The notes under the pieces: generated by a model | The model's input: only the letters and a program-made list of their open reading frames with translations | The model's database searches: none | Told to the model about the DNA's origin: nothing | Position numbers and translations under genes: made by a program | NCBI RefSeq assembly: GCF_002198735.1 | Contig: NZ_MWLO01000130.1 | Location: 27,651 to 91,650, forward strand | Length of the DNA: 64,000 nt | Direction of reading: 5' to 3' | DNA from: Ideonella sp. A 288 | GTDB taxonomy: Bacteria > Pseudomonadota > Gammaproteobacteria > Burkholderiales > Burkholderiaceae_C | Shown here: one piece after another, positions 1 to 11,012 of the stretch | Numbering within the stretch: the first letter of the stretch is position 1 | Layout: every line of letters starts with the position of its first letter

Positions 1-201
<201 letters not shown>

Positions 202-245
202 GGCATCTCCCCGCTGCGCCTGTGTCGCGCATCGGACGCCTGGCG

Positions 246-941
246 TCAGCGCTTGGCGGGCAGCGGCAGGTCGGGTGCAAACTCGTCGAACAGCGCCGAC
301 GGCACCGGCTCCATCGCGCTGTCGCCCTCGCTGTCCGCATGGTCGGCATCGCCTTCGGCGAGCACCTCGGCCACCGGGATCAGCGGCATCGGCCGAGACG
401 ACGTGCCGGCCGACGATCGTGCCGCCTGCCCGGTGAGCAGCGGCAAGATCTGGTTGCGGATCATCGTCACGTCGGGCAGCGCGTCTTCGTTCCAGGACAG
501 CACCTTGATCCCCGCCGCCTTGAGCAGTCGGTTCATCTTGTCGTGCCGACGGCGGCTGCCGTCGCTGGATCGCGCCGACCGCACATCGACCACGGCGAGC
601 ACGCGAGAGCCCGAATCACAGACCAACATGTCCACGCTGAGCCCATTGGCCAATTGCAGCCACTCGCTCTGCTGGGTGTCGACGCGCAGGAACCGCGTCA
701 CCGGAACCTGGGCCAGCACAAGGTAGCCCGGCAGTGCCTGGCGCAGCAGCGTGTGGGCGCGGCGCTCGGCGACCGTGAGCACCCGGACCGCCTGGGGCAC
801 GAAGCGGGGCAGAGATGAATCGGGCGCGCGCTGGGGGCGGCGACCTGCGTTGCGTCGGCGAACCACGGCGGCGCGCAGCGTCAACATCAGCAGCAGGGCG
901 GCGACGAGGGCGAGGGCGGAGGAGGGTTCTACGGCAAACAT
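246..941 (-). CDS. DUF2726 family protein with N-terminal membrane anchor
   Basis: The 231-residue protein begins with a hydrophobic segment (about residues 8-24) followed by a cluster of arginines, so it is probably anchored in the inner membrane with the rest in the cytoplasm. The middle (about 55-180) fits the DUF2726 pattern: an LTVAERRAHTLLRQALPG-type start, a VDMLVCD strand, a VVDVRS strand, a region with conserved D and K (HDKMNRLLKAAGIKVLSW), then a hydrophobic strand. DUF2726 is generally regarded as a restriction-endonuclease-like fold and is often found with topoisomerase zinc fingers; no zinc finger is seen here. Nuclease activity is inference. The C-terminal 60 residues are acidic and low complexity. 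It lies between ftsY and ffh and is probably transcribed alone. Confidence 0.75.
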   Translation of the reverse strand: MFAVEPSSALALVAALLLMLTLRAAVVRRRNAGRRPQRAPDSSLPRFVPQAVRVLTVAERRAHTLLRQALPGYLVLAQVPVTRFLRVDTQQSEWLQLANGLSVDMLVCDSGSRVLAVVDVRSARSSDGSRRRHDKMNRLLKAAGIKVLSWNEDALPDVTMIRNQILPLLTGQAARSSAGTSSRPMPLIPVAEVLAEGDADHADSEGDSAMEPVPSALFDEFAPDLPLPAKR

Positions 942-1036
942 GCTCGGTGTTCGGCCAGGTGAGCGTCAACTGTAGGCGGTCACCCTGCGCGCCTTGGTGA
1001 CGAGTCGGCCGATTCTGTATCGGCTTGTTTCATGAA

Positions 1037-2392
1037 TCAGGGCATCAGGCCTTTCATGCCGCCCATGCGCTTCATCATCTTCATCAAGCCGCCACCCTTC
1101 ATCTTCTTCATCATGCCCTGCATCTGGTCGAACTGATTGAGCAATCGGTTCACCTCCTGGACATGCACCCCGGCGCCGGCCGCGATGCGCCGCTTGCGGC
1201 TGGCCTTCAGCAGGTCGGGCTTGCGCCGCTCCAGCGGAGTCATCGAGCGGATGATGCCTTCCATGCGGCGCACGTCACGTTCGGCACGGTCCATGTCGAC
1301 CGCGCCGGCCTTGGCGGTCATCTGCGAGGGCAGCTTGTCCATCAGGCTGGACAGGCCGCCCATCTTCTTCATCTGCGAGATCTGCATCAGGAAGTCGTCG
1401 AGATCGAAGACCTCGCCGGACTTGACCTTGTTGGCCAACTTCTGCGCGGATTCGAGGTCGACGCCCTTCTGCACCTCCTCGACCAGGGCAACGATGTCAC
1501 CCATGCCCAGCACGCGGCCGGCATGCCGTTCGGCGTCGAAGACCTCGAGGCCGTCGATCTTTTCGGACACGCCGGCGAACTTGATCGGTGCCCCGGTGAT
1601 CTGGCGCACCGACAGCGCGGCGCCGCCGCGCGAATCGCCGTCGAGCTTGGTGAGCACGATGCCGGTGAGCGGCAGCGCCTCCTTGAAGGCCTTGGCGGTG
1701 TTGACCGCATCCTGGCCCTGCATCGCATCGACGACGAACAGCGTCTCGATCGGCCCGAGGGCGGCGTGCAGGTCGCGGATCTCGGCCATCAGCGCTTCGT
1801 CGATGGCCAGGCGGCCGGCGGTGTCGACCAGCAGCACGTCGAAGTAATGGCGCTTGGCGTGATCGAGCGCGGCCAGCGCGATGTCGCGCGGCTTCTGCGA
1901 CGGGTCGGACGGGAACCACTCGGCGCCCGCCTGGCGCGTCACGGTCTTCAACTGTTCGATGGCCGCCGGGCGGTAGACGTCGGCGGACACCGTGAGCACC
2001 TTCTTCTTGCGGCGCTCGATCAGGTGCTTTGCCAGCTTGGCGGTGGTGGTGGTCTTGCCGGCACCCTGCAGGCCGGCCATCAGGATGACCGCCGGGGGCT
2101 GGGTGGCGAGGTTGAGATCGGCCACCCCTGCGCCCATCGTGGCGGCCAGTTCCTTGTGCACCACGCCGACCAGTGCCTGGCCGGGGTTGAGCGACCCGAC
2201 CACTTCGGTGCCGAGCGCCTTTTCCTTGACCCGCGCGATGAAGTCGCGCACCACGGGCAATGCGACGTCGGCTTCGAGCAAGGCCATGCGCACCTCGCGC
2301 AGCATGTCCTGCACGTTGGTGTCGGTGATGCGGGCTTGCCCGCGCATCGTCTTGACGAGGCGCGACAGGCGGTCGGAGAGGGTGGAGGCCAT
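1037..2392 (-). CDS. ffh: Signal recognition particle protein Ffh
   Basis: The 451-residue protein is the SRP54 GTPase that binds 4.5S RNA and signal peptides of nascent membrane proteins. It has the N-terminal helical bundle, the G1 loop GLQGAGKTT at residues 107-115, the DTAGR motif, the TKLDGDSRGG motif, and a C-terminal methionine-rich M domain ending in alternating Met-Lys-Gly stretches (GMMKKMKGGG). The length is normal for the family (about 450). The start is the ATG at 2390-2392, which gives the usual N terminus (MASTLSDRLS). It is divergent from the CcsA-like gene, with only about 60 bp between starts, so promoters must be packed into this gap. Confidence 0.98.
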   Translation of the reverse strand: MASTLSDRLSRLVKTMRGQARITDTNVQDMLREVRMALLEADVALPVVRDFIARVKEKALGTEVVGSLNPGQALVGVVHKELAATMGAGVADLNLATQPPAVILMAGLQGAGKTTTTAKLAKHLIERRKKKVLTVSADVYRPAAIEQLKTVTRQAGAEWFPSDPSQKPRDIALAALDHAKRHYFDVLLVDTAGRLAIDEALMAEIRDLHAALGPIETLFVVDAMQGQDAVNTAKAFKEALPLTGIVLTKLDGDSRGGAALSVRQITGAPIKFAGVSEKIDGLEVFDAERHAGRVLGMGDIVALVEEVQKGVDLESAQKLANKVKSGEVFDLDDFLMQISQMKKMGGLSSLMDKLPSQMTAKAGAVDMDRAERDVRRMEGIIRSMTPLERRKPDLLKASRKRRIAAGAGVHVQEVNRLLNQFDQMQGMMKKMKGGGLMKMMKRMGGMKGLMP

Positions 2393-2440
2393 CTGGATGG
2401 CGCCCGGGGGGTCTGCATGCCGCAGGGCCGGCCGCGAAAG

Positions 2441-2446
2441 TACACT
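2441..2446 (+). promoter_or_regulatory. Predicted -10 element of the ccsA-pilSR-ampD operon (near-leaderless)
   Basis: TACACT lies seven bases before the ATG at 2454, so transcription would begin at or about one base before the start codon. No Shine-Dalgarno sequence precedes the start. The -35 region is not convincing. This is one of several similarly placed hexamers in the window. Confidence 0.4.
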
Positions 2447-2453
2447 GTCCGTG

Positions 2454-3272
2454 ATGATTCTATCGTTCGCATCCTCGGCCTCCGCCGGCTCGCCGCCGAT
2501 CGCCCTGGCGGTGATGGCCCTGGTGGCCTACCTGGTGGCGGCGGGCCTCGTCGGCACGTCCGAACGCGTGCCCACCATCGCGCTCAGCGTGGGCTGGCTG
2601 CTGCACGGCCTCTGGCTGGTGCTCGACATCGCCGGACTGCACCGGCCCGAGGCTGGCGTCCGGCTCGGCTTCGGGCCGGTGTTGGCGCTGGCGGCCTGGC
2701 TGATCCTGGCGGTGCACACCGTCGAGAGCCGCTTCGTTCCCTTGCCCGCGGTGCGCCGTGTGTTGGCGCTGCTGGGTGCCGTCACGCTGCTGCTGGCGTG
2801 GGCCTTCCCGGGCGAACTGCGGCAGATGGCCTCGCGCTGGGCCCCGCTGCACTGGGCGCTCGGTGTCGCCTCCTACGGCCTGTTCGGCGCGGCCGTGCTG
2901 CATGCCACCATGCTCGATTCGGCGGAGCGCCAGATGCGGCATCGCGGCCCCGCCATCAGGGGGCCGCTGGGCATGCCGCTGCTGCGGCTGGAGCGCCTCA
3001 CCTTCCGCTTCGTCGACATCGGGTTTGCGGTGCTGACCCTCACGCTGCTGCTGGGCGTGGCCACCTCGACACATTGGCGGCTCGACCACAAGTCGGTGTT
3101 CTCGCTGTTGGGCTGGGGCGTGTTCGCGGCCTTGCTGGCCGGTCGGCACTGGAAGGGGTGGCGAGGCCAGCGTGCCACCCGCTGGCTGTACGCCGGCGTG
3201 ACCTTGCTGCTGCTGGCCTATGTCGGCTCGCGCTTCGTCTTCGAGGTGTTGCTGGGTCGCGGAGGGGCCTGA
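2454..3272 (+). CDS. CcsA/YpjD-type cytochrome c assembly membrane protein
   Basis: The 272-residue protein has about eight hydrophobic segments and the CcsA-family core in the middle (WAPLHWALGVASYGLFGAAVLHA), with further histidines around STHWRLDHKSVFSLLGW. Family members handle haem for cytochrome c maturation. In proteobacteria this short form, often named YpjD or CorE, commonly sits beside ffh, and its exact role there is unproven. I chose ATG 2454 because the protein then starts directly with a membrane segment; a GTG lies one codon upstream. It heads a run of five closely spaced plus-strand genes (to 7573). Divergent ffh starts about 60 bp away. Confidence 0.85.
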   Translation: MILSFASSASAGSPPIALAVMALVAYLVAAGLVGTSERVPTIALSVGWLLHGLWLVLDIAGLHRPEAGVRLGFGPVLALAAWLILAVHTVESRFVPLPAVRRVLALLGAVTLLLAWAFPGELRQMASRWAPLHWALGVASYGLFGAAVLHATMLDSAERQMRHRGPAIRGPLGMPLLRLERLTFRFVDIGFAVLTLTLLLGVATSTHWRLDHKSVFSLLGWGVFAALLAGRHWKGWRGQRATRWLYAGVTLLLLAYVGSRFVFEVLLGRGGA

Positions 3273-3274
3273 CC

Positions 3275-3511
3275 ATGAAGTACGTGCTGGTCCTGGCGGT
3301 CGTGGTGGCGGTGCTTTGGATGCTTTCCACGAAGACGCGCCGACCCGGCGGGCGCACCGAGAGCCCCCGGCCTCCGCCTCCGCAGGTGCCACAGGCCATG
3401 ACCCGCTGTGCACACTGCGGTCTGCACCTGCCGGCTGCCGACGCAGTGGTCGACGGCGCGCAGCAGTACTGCAGCGACGCCCACCGCCGGCTCGGCCCCA
3501 CGGCCGGTTGA
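3275..3511 (+). CDS. PP0621-family small membrane protein with C-terminal zinc-type site
   Basis: The 78-residue protein has one N-terminal membrane segment (residues 2-17), a proline-rich linker (about 31-40) and a C-terminal cluster C45-x2-C48 ... C66-x3-H70, which looks like a zinc knuckle. This architecture matches small proteins found just upstream of pilS in many Burkholderiales (PP0621 family). Function is unknown; a role near pilus regulation is only suggested by position. It begins 2 bases after the ccsA-like stop and its TGA overlaps the pilS ATG (ATGA), so translation of the three genes is probably coupled. Confidence 0.75.
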   Translation: MKYVLVLAVVVAVLWMLSTKTRRPGGRTESPRPPPPQVPQAMTRCAHCGLHLPAADAVVDGAQQYCSDAHRRLGPTAG

Positions 3512-5394
3512 TGTCGGCGTCTTCGGCCCACGAGCGGCGCCGCGTCGAGCGACGCCGCACCGATCGTCGGCAACCGCCCAAGCCGCCGGGCGAAGATTCC
3601 TGGTTCGGCGCGCTGGCCGATGGCGGCGACACGGTGCAGCGCGGCGATGGCGCCGATCCGTCGGCCCTGCCCGACGCGGGCCGCCCATCGGTCACCGACA
3701 GCCGGTTCCTGGCGCGGGAGGCCCGGCGCATCGTGTCGGGCGAGGGCACCGCGCTGCACCGCGTGTTCCGCGCCTATGTGACAGCGCGAGCCGTCATCGG
3801 GGCCGCGTTGGTGCTGGCGCCCTGGGCGATGTCGATGATGGGGTCCCGGCCTCCATTGGCCCTGGTGCTGGTGTGCCTGGGCTATGCCAGCCAGGCCGCG
3901 TCGATGTGGTTGCTGGGTGGCCGGGAAGAATCTGGCCAGCCCGCGGCTGCGCGCTTGCGGCGCCGCCAGTGGGTGTTGACCATCGGCGTTGACCTGGTCG
4001 CCTTTTCGGCCCTTCACCTGATGGAGACCACGCAGCCGCTCAACTTCTCGGCCCTGCTGGCGTTGCCGGTGCTGATGGCCGGGATCATGACCAAGCGGCT
4101 GGCGGCGCTGGCCACGGCGTCCTTTGTGGCGCTGGTGCTGCTGGTGGGCGTGTGGCGTCTGGCGCTGCAGGGGGGCGATCCAGTCGTGCTGTTCTCGCAG
4201 GCCGGCGTGGCCGGCATCGGCGCCTTTGTCATCACGCTGATCGCCAGCGAGCTGGCGCAGCGGCTGGCGCGCGAGGAGCGCTCGGCGCGCGGCAGCCTGG
4301 AGATCGCCCGCCAGCAGGCGCAGCTCAACCGGCTGGTGCTCGAGGAAATGGCCGATGGCGTCATGGTGATCGACCGCCGCTCCCGCGTGCGGGCCGCCAA
4401 CCCGGCGGCGCGCGCCATGCTCGGCGTGGCCGCGCGCGGTGTGCCGATGCCGTTTTCGCTGCAGGGCGAGCCGACCTGGAAGGAGTTGATCGAATCCGTC
4501 GAGCAGGCTTTCGCGCTCGGTGGCTGGCCGGAGACGAGCCGCGAGCTCCGCCTGGGCGGGCCGACCACGGCGATGCGCATGGTGCAGGCCCGCGCACGGT
4601 TCACGCGGCGCGGCAGCATCGACGGATCCGACGACCAGCCCGAGGACGTGTGCGTGCTGTTCCTCGAAGACATGCGCCACGTGCAGGCCCGCGTGCGTCA
4701 GGAGAAGCTCGCGTCGATGGGCCGCATGTCCGCCGGCATCTCGCACGAGATCCGCAACCCGCTGGCGGCCATCGCGCAAGCCAATGCGCTGATGCTCGAG
4801 GATGCGCTCGACCCGAGCCAACGCAAGCTGGCGCGCATCGTCGAGGACAACGTGCTGCGGCTCAAGCGCATCGTCGACGATGTGCTGGCCGTGGCGCCGA
4901 CCGAGGTGGTGCGGCCGCACCCGGTGGACGTGGCCGCCCTCGTCCGCGAGATCTGCGACGACTGGATGAAGGGCCTGGCGACGCCGGCCGGCACCGGGGC
5001 CGCCGGGCGGGTGACCCTGCTCCTGCCCGAGGCCGCGATGCTGGCGCTGTTCGACGCCGAGCACATGCGCCGGGTGCTGGTCAACCTGCTCGACAACGCC
5101 AACCGCCATGCCACGCAGGCGGAGGGTTCGATCCTCGTCGGCCTGCGGGCGCAACACCCCGATGGCATCGTCCTGAGCATCGGCAGCGATGGCGCGCCGA
5201 TCACGCCCGACGTCGAGCGGCACCTGTTCGAACCGTTCTTCTCGACGCGCAGCCGGGGCACCGGGCTGGGCTTGTATATTTGCCGCGAGCTGTGCGAGCG
5301 CTATGGGGCCACGATCGACTTCCGGCCCGGCCAGCCGGGCGACCGCCACTGCAATGTCTTCCGCGTCGTGATGCGACCGGCCCCCAGTCCCTGA
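3511..5394 (+). CDS. pilS: Two-component sensor histidine kinase PilS
   Basis: The 627-residue inner-membrane kinase would phosphorylate PilR to control type IV pilin transcription. After a polar N-terminal region of about 85 residues come about six membrane segments (about 90-265), a PAS-like segment (LNRLVLEEMADGVMVID), a HisKA domain with phospho-acceptor H412 in GISHEIRNPL, and an HATPase domain with N box NLLDNANRHA and G2 box GTGLGLYICRELCE. The G1 box reads IGSDGAPI where most kinases have DxGxG, so the usual Asp and second Gly are replaced. The ATG overlaps the previous stop. The downstream neighbour is pilR, as expected; no pilA gene follows. Confidence 0.93.
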   Translation: MSASSAHERRRVERRRTDRRQPPKPPGEDSWFGALADGGDTVQRGDGADPSALPDAGRPSVTDSRFLAREARRIVSGEGTALHRVFRAYVTARAVIGAALVLAPWAMSMMGSRPPLALVLVCLGYASQAASMWLLGGREESGQPAAARLRRRQWVLTIGVDLVAFSALHLMETTQPLNFSALLALPVLMAGIMTKRLAALATASFVALVLLVGVWRLALQGGDPVVLFSQAGVAGIGAFVITLIASELAQRLAREERSARGSLEIARQQAQLNRLVLEEMADGVMVIDRRSRVRAANPAARAMLGVAARGVPMPFSLQGEPTWKELIESVEQAFALGGWPETSRELRLGGPTTAMRMVQARARFTRRGSIDGSDDQPEDVCVLFLEDMRHVQARVRQEKLASMGRMSAGISHEIRNPLAAIAQANALMLEDALDPSQRKLARIVEDNVLRLKRIVDDVLAVAPTEVVRPHPVDVAALVREICDDWMKGLATPAGTGAAGRVTLLLPEAAMLALFDAEHMRRVLVNLLDNANRHATQAEGSILVGLRAQHPDGIVLSIGSDGAPITPDVERHLFEPFFSTRSRGTGLGLYICRELCERYGATIDFRPGQPGDRHCNVFRVVMRPAPSP

Positions 5395-5415
5395 CCACCG
5401 AGGCATGCCACGCCG

Positions 5416-6954
5416 ATGTCGGACTCGACCGCTTTCAGCCTGCTCGTCGTCGACGATGAGCCGGACCTGCTCACCCTCTACGAACTGACGCTGCTCCGCG
5501 AGGGCTACAACGTCGAAACCGCGGGCACGGTCGAGGAAGGATGGCAGTGCCTCACTGCCGGCAGCTTCGATGCGGTGATCACCGACATGCGACTGCCCGA
5601 CGGCAGCGGCCTCGATCTGCTGCACCGGCTCGAGCAGGCTGGGCGCAGCGAGAAGACCATCGTGATCACCGCCTACGGGTCGGCCGAGAACGCGGTGGAG
5701 GCGCTCAAGGCGGGCGCCTTCGACTACCTCACCAAGCCGGTCGACCTGCGGCAGTTCCGGCACGTGGTGGCGTCTGCGCTGGGGCGCAGCCTGCCGGTGC
5801 CAGCGCCGGCGAAGGCCGCCGGGACTGCAGCGCCCGGTGCGGCGCGGCCACAGACCGCGGCGGCCTCGCCGTCTGGTGCGGCAACGCCGCCGGTCGATCG
5901 GGGCGCGGCAGCCACCGCCGCCGCGCCGCCGCCGGTCCATCCGGCGTTGAGAAGACTGTCCGGCGAGTCCACGGCCATGCAACAGGTTCGCTCCCTGATC
6001 GAACGGGTGGCGCGAGGCATGGCGCCGGTGATGGTGCAGGGCGAGTCCGGCACCGGCAAAGAATTGGTGGCCCGGGCCATTCACGACGTCAGCGCCCGTG
6101 CGCCACAGGCCTTCGTGGCCGTCAACTGCGGGGCCATCCCCGAGCAGTTGCTCGAGGCCGAGTTCTTCGGCTATCGCAAGGGCGCCTTCACCGGGGCCAA
6201 CGAAGACCGCGACGGCTTCTTCCAGGCCGCGCACGGGGGCACGCTGTTCCTCGATGAAATCGGCGACCTGCCGCTGGCCATGCAAAGCAAGTTGCTGCGC
6301 GCGATCCAGGAGCGATCGGTGCGGCCGATCGGCTCGGTCACCGAATCGCCGATCAACGCGCGCATCGTCAGCGCCACGCACAAGGACCTGGCCACGGAGG
6401 TCCACGAGGGCCGGTTCCGCCAGGACCTGTACTACCGGCTCAATGTCATCCAGATCCGCATGCCGCCGCTGCGCGAGCGGCTGGACGACCTGCCGACGAT
6501 CTGCCGCGTGGTGCTCGAGCGCATCTCCCGCGATGCCGACGTGTCGCCGGCGCCCACGCTGTCGGCCGACGCGTTCGCGCTGTTGGCCCGCTATGGCTTT
6601 CCAGGCAACGTGCGCGAGCTGGAGAACCTGCTGCACCGCGCCGTGGCACTGTCGGGCGGCGGGGTGATCGATGCCGCCGCCCTGGGCCTCGGCGACGAGG
6701 CCTTCGAGGAAAGCGGCTGGCAGGCCCTGGAGGCCGTGGCACCGGCGCCACCGCCGACGGCCGCCGGCGCCGACCTGCCCAGCGACCTGGTCGGCCACCT
6801 CGACCATGTCGAACGCGACATCCTGGTTCGGGCCCTGGAACGGCATCGCTTCAACCGCACGGCAGCGGGCGCGAGCCTGGGTCTGTCGCTGCGCCAGATG
6901 CGCTATCGCATGGCGCGCCTGGGCATCCACGCCGGCGACCTGGGCGGCGACTGA
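5416..6954 (+). CDS. pilR: Sigma-54-dependent response regulator PilR
   Basis: The 512-residue protein is the NtrC-type partner of PilS. It has a receiver domain (about 9-125) with phospho-acceptor D57 in ITDMRLPDGSG and the K of YLTKPVDL. A long Ala/Pro linker (about 130-175) follows, then a sigma-54 AAA+ domain with Walker A GESGTGKE, the GAFTGA loop that contacts sigma-54, and Walker B GGTLFLDEIGDL. A Fis-type helix-turn-helix (NRTAAGASLGLSLRQMRYRM) ends the protein. It activates the sigma-54 promoter of pilin genes in known systems; no pilin gene is in this window. It starts 21 bases after pilS and ends 4 bases before ampD. Confidence 0.95.
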   Translation: MSDSTAFSLLVVDDEPDLLTLYELTLLREGYNVETAGTVEEGWQCLTAGSFDAVITDMRLPDGSGLDLLHRLEQAGRSEKTIVITAYGSAENAVEALKAGAFDYLTKPVDLRQFRHVVASALGRSLPVPAPAKAAGTAAPGAARPQTAAASPSGAATPPVDRGAAATAAAPPPVHPALRRLSGESTAMQQVRSLIERVARGMAPVMVQGESGTGKELVARAIHDVSARAPQAFVAVNCGAIPEQLLEAEFFGYRKGAFTGANEDRDGFFQAAHGGTLFLDEIGDLPLAMQSKLLRAIQERSVRPIGSVTESPINARIVSATHKDLATEVHEGRFRQDLYYRLNVIQIRMPPLRERLDDLPTICRVVLERISRDADVSPAPTLSADAFALLARYGFPGNVRELENLLHRAVALSGGGVIDAAALGLGDEAFEESGWQALEAVAPAPPPTAAGADLPSDLVGHLDHVERDILVRALERHRFNRTAAGASLGLSLRQMRYRMARLGIHAGDLGGD

Positions 6955-6958
6955 GGCC

Positions 6959-7573
6959 GTGGCGGGGGCGGCATCGGGTGCCAGGCCTGGCGCCTGGACG
7001 CAGGGCTGGTGGCGCGGTGCGCGGATCATCGAGTCGCCGAACCACGGACCGCGTCCCGACGGGCTGCCGATCGAACTGGTGGTCCTGCACTCCATCAGCC
7101 TGCCGCCGGGACAGTTCGGCGGCGATGCCGTCGAGCAGCTGTTCACCAACCGACTAGACCCGTCGGCGCATCCGTCATTCGAGCCGCTGCGCGGCCTGGC
7201 CGTGTCGGCGCACTTCTTCGTGCGGCGCGACGGCGAGGTGTTGCAGTTCGTGTCGTGCGACCGCCGTGCCTGGCATGCCGGGGTGTCCTGCTGGCAGGGC
7301 CGAGACAATTGCAACGACTGGTCGATCGGCATCGAGCTCGAGGGCCTCGAGGGCGATGTGTTCGAGCAACCGCAGTACCTGGCGCTGGCCACGCTGATGC
7401 GCGCGTTGCGGCGGCGCTATCCGATCACCCTGGTGGCCGGTCACGAGCACGTCGCACCGGTGCGCAAGCGCGATCCCGGTCCGGGGTTCGACTGGTCCTT
7501 GCTGCAGCGCCTGCTGCGCTGGCGCCTCACGATCTTCCCGGCGTCGCTGCCCGGCGGCGGCGGGGCACCTTAG
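6959..7573 (+). CDS. ampD: 1,6-anhydro-N-acetylmuramyl-L-alanine amidase AmpD
   Basis: The 204-residue cytoplasmic zinc amidase removes peptides from anhydro-muropeptides during cell-wall recycling. The sequence shows the amidase_2 fold signatures: first zinc histidine H44 in VVLHSISLPPG, AHFFVRRDGEVLQFV, RAWHAGVS, SIGIELEG, and the second ligand cluster GHEHVAPVRKRDPGPGFDW. No ATG gives a family-length protein; GTG 6959 is four bases after the pilR stop and yields the normal N terminus including ESPNHGPRPDG, so I chose it. In family members AmpD loss leads to ampC induction, but no ampC or ampR is present here. It is the last gene of the ccsA-to-ampD run. Confidence 0.9.
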   Translation: MAGAASGARPGAWTQGWWRGARIIESPNHGPRPDGLPIELVVLHSISLPPGQFGGDAVEQLFTNRLDPSAHPSFEPLRGLAVSAHFFVRRDGEVLQFVSCDRRAWHAGVSCWQGRDNCNDWSIGIELEGLEGDVFEQPQYLALATLMRALRRRYPITLVAGHEHVAPVRKRDPGPGFDWSLLQRLLRWRLTIFPASLPGGGGAP

Positions 7574-7664
7574 CCACGCGGTCTGCGTGGGGTTGGGCGC
7601 GGCGCGAAGGCGCGGCCGGCCGGTTCGACCAGCGCCGCGTCTGCGCCCCCACATGAGGGTAAGC

Positions 7665-7680
7665 ACGCTACGGGTAGTGC
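7665..7680 (+). promoter_or_regulatory. NrdR-like box 1
   Basis: ACGCTACGGGTAGTGC matches the general NrdR consensus (ACACWATATATWGTGT) at 10 of 16 positions, with the right half TAGTG intact. It lies 31 bp, three helical turns, before box 2. That spacing is the hallmark of NrdR operators in ribonucleotide reductase promoters. It spans the region just upstream of the predicted -35. Confidence 0.6.
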
Positions 7681-7709
7681 TTGAGGCTCTTCGAGCCCCC
7701 AGATATAGT
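7681..7709 (+). promoter_or_regulatory. Predicted nrdA promoter
   Basis: TTGAGG (7681-7686) and TATAGT (7704-7709) are separated by 17 bp. The -10 hexamer sits inside NrdR-like box 2, so a bound NrdR would block RNA polymerase directly. Confidence 0.55.
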
Positions 7710-7711
7710 GT
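7696..7711 (+). promoter_or_regulatory. NrdR-like box 2
   Basis: CCCCCAGATATAGTGT matches the NrdR consensus at about 12 of 16 positions and has an almost complete right half (ATATAGTGT). It overlaps the predicted -10 of nrdA. NrdR is an ATP-cone repressor that senses nucleotide levels; its gene is not in this window. Confidence 0.7.
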
Positions 7712-7942
7712 CGGCATGCTATTCTTTGCGCCGATCGAAGCTGAGCTTTGCAGCGCGCGACATCACAGGGGCGATCACTTCCAGGCCGGGCACGGCGGGG
7801 GTGAATGCAGCCCAGGCCGCAGGCCTCGATCCCGATAGACCACGCACGAGCCGGCGTCGCGAGTACCACCGACGCTGGGCGCTGCCCGCATCTTTTTGAC
7901 TTCACACAGCGCCAGCCGCTGACCAAACCACGAGGGGAATCC

Positions 7943-10828
<2,886 letters not shown>

Positions 10829-10961
10829 TGCGATGAGCCATGCACGATGCCAGACGGCGTGTCCGACGATGGCATCGTTGCATCGATCACGCGCCGGCTT
10901 CGACGGTGTTCATCACGATGCGAGGTCGCAACATCGCGTCCGCTTCGTTGTCAAGAAGTGC

Positions 10962-10990
10962 TTGGTGTTTGAACACAACACTCCGATAAT
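10962..10990 (+). promoter_or_regulatory. Predicted nrdB promoter
   Basis: TTGGTG (10962-10967) and GATAAT (10985-10990) are spaced 17 bp and lie 22 bases before the nrdB ATG. An imperfect palindrome, GTGTTTGAACAC, lies between the hexamers (10965-10976). I see no clear NrdR box pair here, so nrdB may depend partly on read-through from nrdA. The start has the ribosome-binding sequence TAGGAAG at 11000. Confidence 0.5.
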
Positions 10991-11012
10991 TTGAGCCATA
11001 GGAAGTACACAC

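Larger units (their letters stand above)
7574..7942 (+). promoter_or_regulatory. Intergenic control region upstream of nrdA
   Basis: The 369-bp gap between ampD and nrdA has no convincing gene. It carries two NrdR-like boxes and a -35/-10 pair (TTGAGG at 7681, TATAGT at 7704, 17-bp spacing). From the predicted start near 7716 the untranslated leader would be about 225 nt, unusually long. The region just before the ATG has the ribosome-binding sequence GAGGGGAA. No terminator for the pil operon is evident. Confidence 0.6.

Noticed and set aside
3040..7392. A 1450-codon open frame antisense to pilS-pilR-ampD
   Set aside because: It is a shadow of high-GC coding sequence; its translation is Arg/Gly/Ala-rich with no family motif, and the sense strand carries five well-supported genes.
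10948..11012. Possible NrdR box pair before nrdB (ACACAACACTCC region)
   Set aside because: The half-sites lack the central ATAT and no second box lies 31 bp away.
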